Source: Chrysomallon squamiferum (Eukaryota > Mollusca > Gastropoda > Neomphalida > Peltospiridae). Taken from it: a DNA stretch of 64,000 nt. The stretch lies in contig CM022671.1 in the NCBI GenBank assembly GCA_012295275.1, positions 3,523,565 through 3,587,564 on the forward strand. The letters are read 5' to 3'. The position numbers were made by a program, and so were the translations under genes. A model generated the notes under the pieces. That model made no database searches, was not told where the DNA came from, and saw nothing but the letters and a program-made list of their open reading frames with translations. Each line of letters opens with the position of its first letter. Position 1 is the first letter of the stretch. Positions 62,621 to 64,000 of this stretch are shown piece by piece.

Positions 62621-64000
62621 TATTATATTTTACTAGGTATGGTCACATAAGCATTAAATCTGTAAAGGTACAGTACTGACTGTGTTTATATAGAAAGAAT
62701 TTACAGTTTTTATCCAAGGCAGAGAATTTACAATTGATTATGTACCAATACTAAAATTGAAATTAAAGTATTCCCAGTTAAACCTTTGTATCTGAATGTT
62801 TGTTATTTTTTGTTAGTAACAATTATAATTTTAAAATTTTGTGGTATAAATTTATTTTATTTTAATTATTTTATTTATTTTTTTTTTTTTTTTATTTTTT
62901 ATTTATTTTTTTTTTTTTTTTGTAAGTTTTTTTTAATGATTTTACAGTGAAGACGTCTCAGATTTATCCCCATAATTTTTTTTTTCACCAGGTTAGTATA
63001 TTGTTTATCCTAGGTTCACTCTTGTCCATTTTTTGATGTGAAGCAATGAGACCACTGTGACTTCTGATACAAACTTTTTGGATAGATAATTAAATATTAA
63101 CTTGAAGCTGAACTGGATGTATTCACATCTGAACTATTTTCTGACAGCCTTTTAAGTTTTGTATGAAAGAAAACAAACAACAGAACACCAAATTCATTAA
63201 ATGAAAATTATTTATTTGTATAATAATCTGTAGTAATAAGAAATAAAATATTGTTAAATAAAAATATCATACTTTTTTCTTAAAATGAAAAAATATACAT
63301 AGGACTATATTATTATAACAAAGGCAGTTAGATTAAAAAAAAAAAAAAAAAAAAAAAAAATCTAAGCATATAAAGTCCAACCCTGTTTCTATAAAGCTTG
63401 ACCAAATCTGATACAAAAATGCCCAGGATGTTACAAAACTATATTTAGCATTAACAACATCAAACAGCAGAGAAATCTTGTAGTACACAATATAAAAAAA
63501 AAAAAAAAAAAAACATTCCTTTCTAACAACTTCTAATTTGTTATTTCATAAAATAAAACGTAACAAACAGTAATAATCTGATAAAAAATCTATATCTATT
63601 GGAATTATCAAAACATGTTTGTAACAACAGGCTTGTCATAACCACTGAAGAGTGCTTGATGTGCACAGCTGTCCACCTTCATCAGTAAAAAATTAGAAAT
63701 AAAAATAAAATTTAGAATTTAACAATTTTTTTTTTTTTTTTTTGTGTCCACACAGACAGGTTTTTTGGTAAGAGTTAATCTCTATGAACACTGACTACAA
63801 TTTTCATGTTATTTTTTTTTATATATAACTCAACAAAGACAATAAACTTCTCAGGAAACAAGACAGACACTATTACAAGGATAAAAATGAAGTATTACAA
63901 ACAAAATTAGTGATTGTAGAATGTTATGAAAAGAAACAACTAAATGTAGAATATGAGTAGAAACTTCTACAATATGTGCTGAAAGAATTAAAGAAGAATA

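Larger units (their letters stand above)
57699..64000. other. Intergenic DNA downstream of TBC1D22
   Basis: No coding exon is recognised on either strand. Contents: ATT-rich sequence at 58010-58205; a CATA/TA/GT microsatellite complex at about 58903-59034; (ATT)n then (TTTTA)n at about 59785-59865; a Tigger-like MITE at 61283-61553; (ATT)n at about 62108-62159; a SINE at 62470-62620; T- and A-runs at about 62879-62922, 63334-63360 and 63494-63513. The last kilobase has a somewhat less simple composition and could be the 3' UTR of a minus-strand gene lying to the right. Confidence 0.5.

Noticed and set aside
63620-63690. Possible minus-strand terminal exon encoding DSCAHQALFSGYDKP and a stop
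   Set aside because: It is a short frame without a convincing acceptor and with no recognisable family. It could be 3' UTR of a gene to the right, but it cannot be supported.

Overview
This window is animal nuclear DNA, strongly AT-rich. It holds spliced genes with GT-AG introns, many (ATT)n, (TTTA)n and poly-A/T tracts, several minisatellites, and no prokaryotic features. Several diverged tRNA-derived SINE fragments look like a family I recall from molluscan genomes, and the AAGGGAGATAA-type motif common in mollusc DNA is present. My best guess is a mollusc, or more broadly a lophotrochozoan; the species is not determined.

Layout, all genes on the + strand: (1) 1-524, the last two coding exons of twinfilin, running in from the left edge. 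(2) 525-6683, intergenic, with a GC-richer patch near 5.7-6.0 kb carrying paired CRE-like sites upstream of DENND6. (3) 6684-20861, a complete DENND6/FAM116-type Rab exchange factor in 21 exons (576 codons plus stop), followed by a 33-37 bp minisatellite just after the stop. (4) 21.5-28.4 kb, intergenic. (5) 28478-40020, a complete glucose-6-phosphate dehydrogenase gene in 12 exons (543 codons plus stop). (6) 40.0-46.2 kb, long 3' UTR and/or intergenic DNA. (7) 46186-57228, a complete TBC1D22 Rab GTPase-activating protein gene in 13 candidate exons. (8) 57.2-64 kb, intergenic, with a Tigger-like MITE and a SINE copy.

All gene models were built by hand: exons were read directly, each GT/AG junction was checked, and codon phase was carried across every junction. 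All three complete genes close in frame. The twinfilin, DENND6, G6PD and TBC1D22 products are housekeeping proteins (actin control, Rab activation, NADPH supply, Rab inactivation). They do not form one pathway, although a RabGEF and a RabGAP gene lie in the same interval.

The most interesting signals are tandem duplications at splice junctions. TBC1D22 has two adjacent 66-bp, phase 0-0 paralogous exons that each encode the catalytic arginine-finger motif IxxDxxR; these look like mutually exclusive exons. G6PD exon 10 ends inside the first unit of a 42-bp (14-codon) minisatellite, so its 5' splice site is copied about 15 times into the intron. DENND6 shows a 190-bp duplication of the end of exon 16 with its donor, and two further tandem arrays that end exactly at the acceptors of exons 15 and 16.
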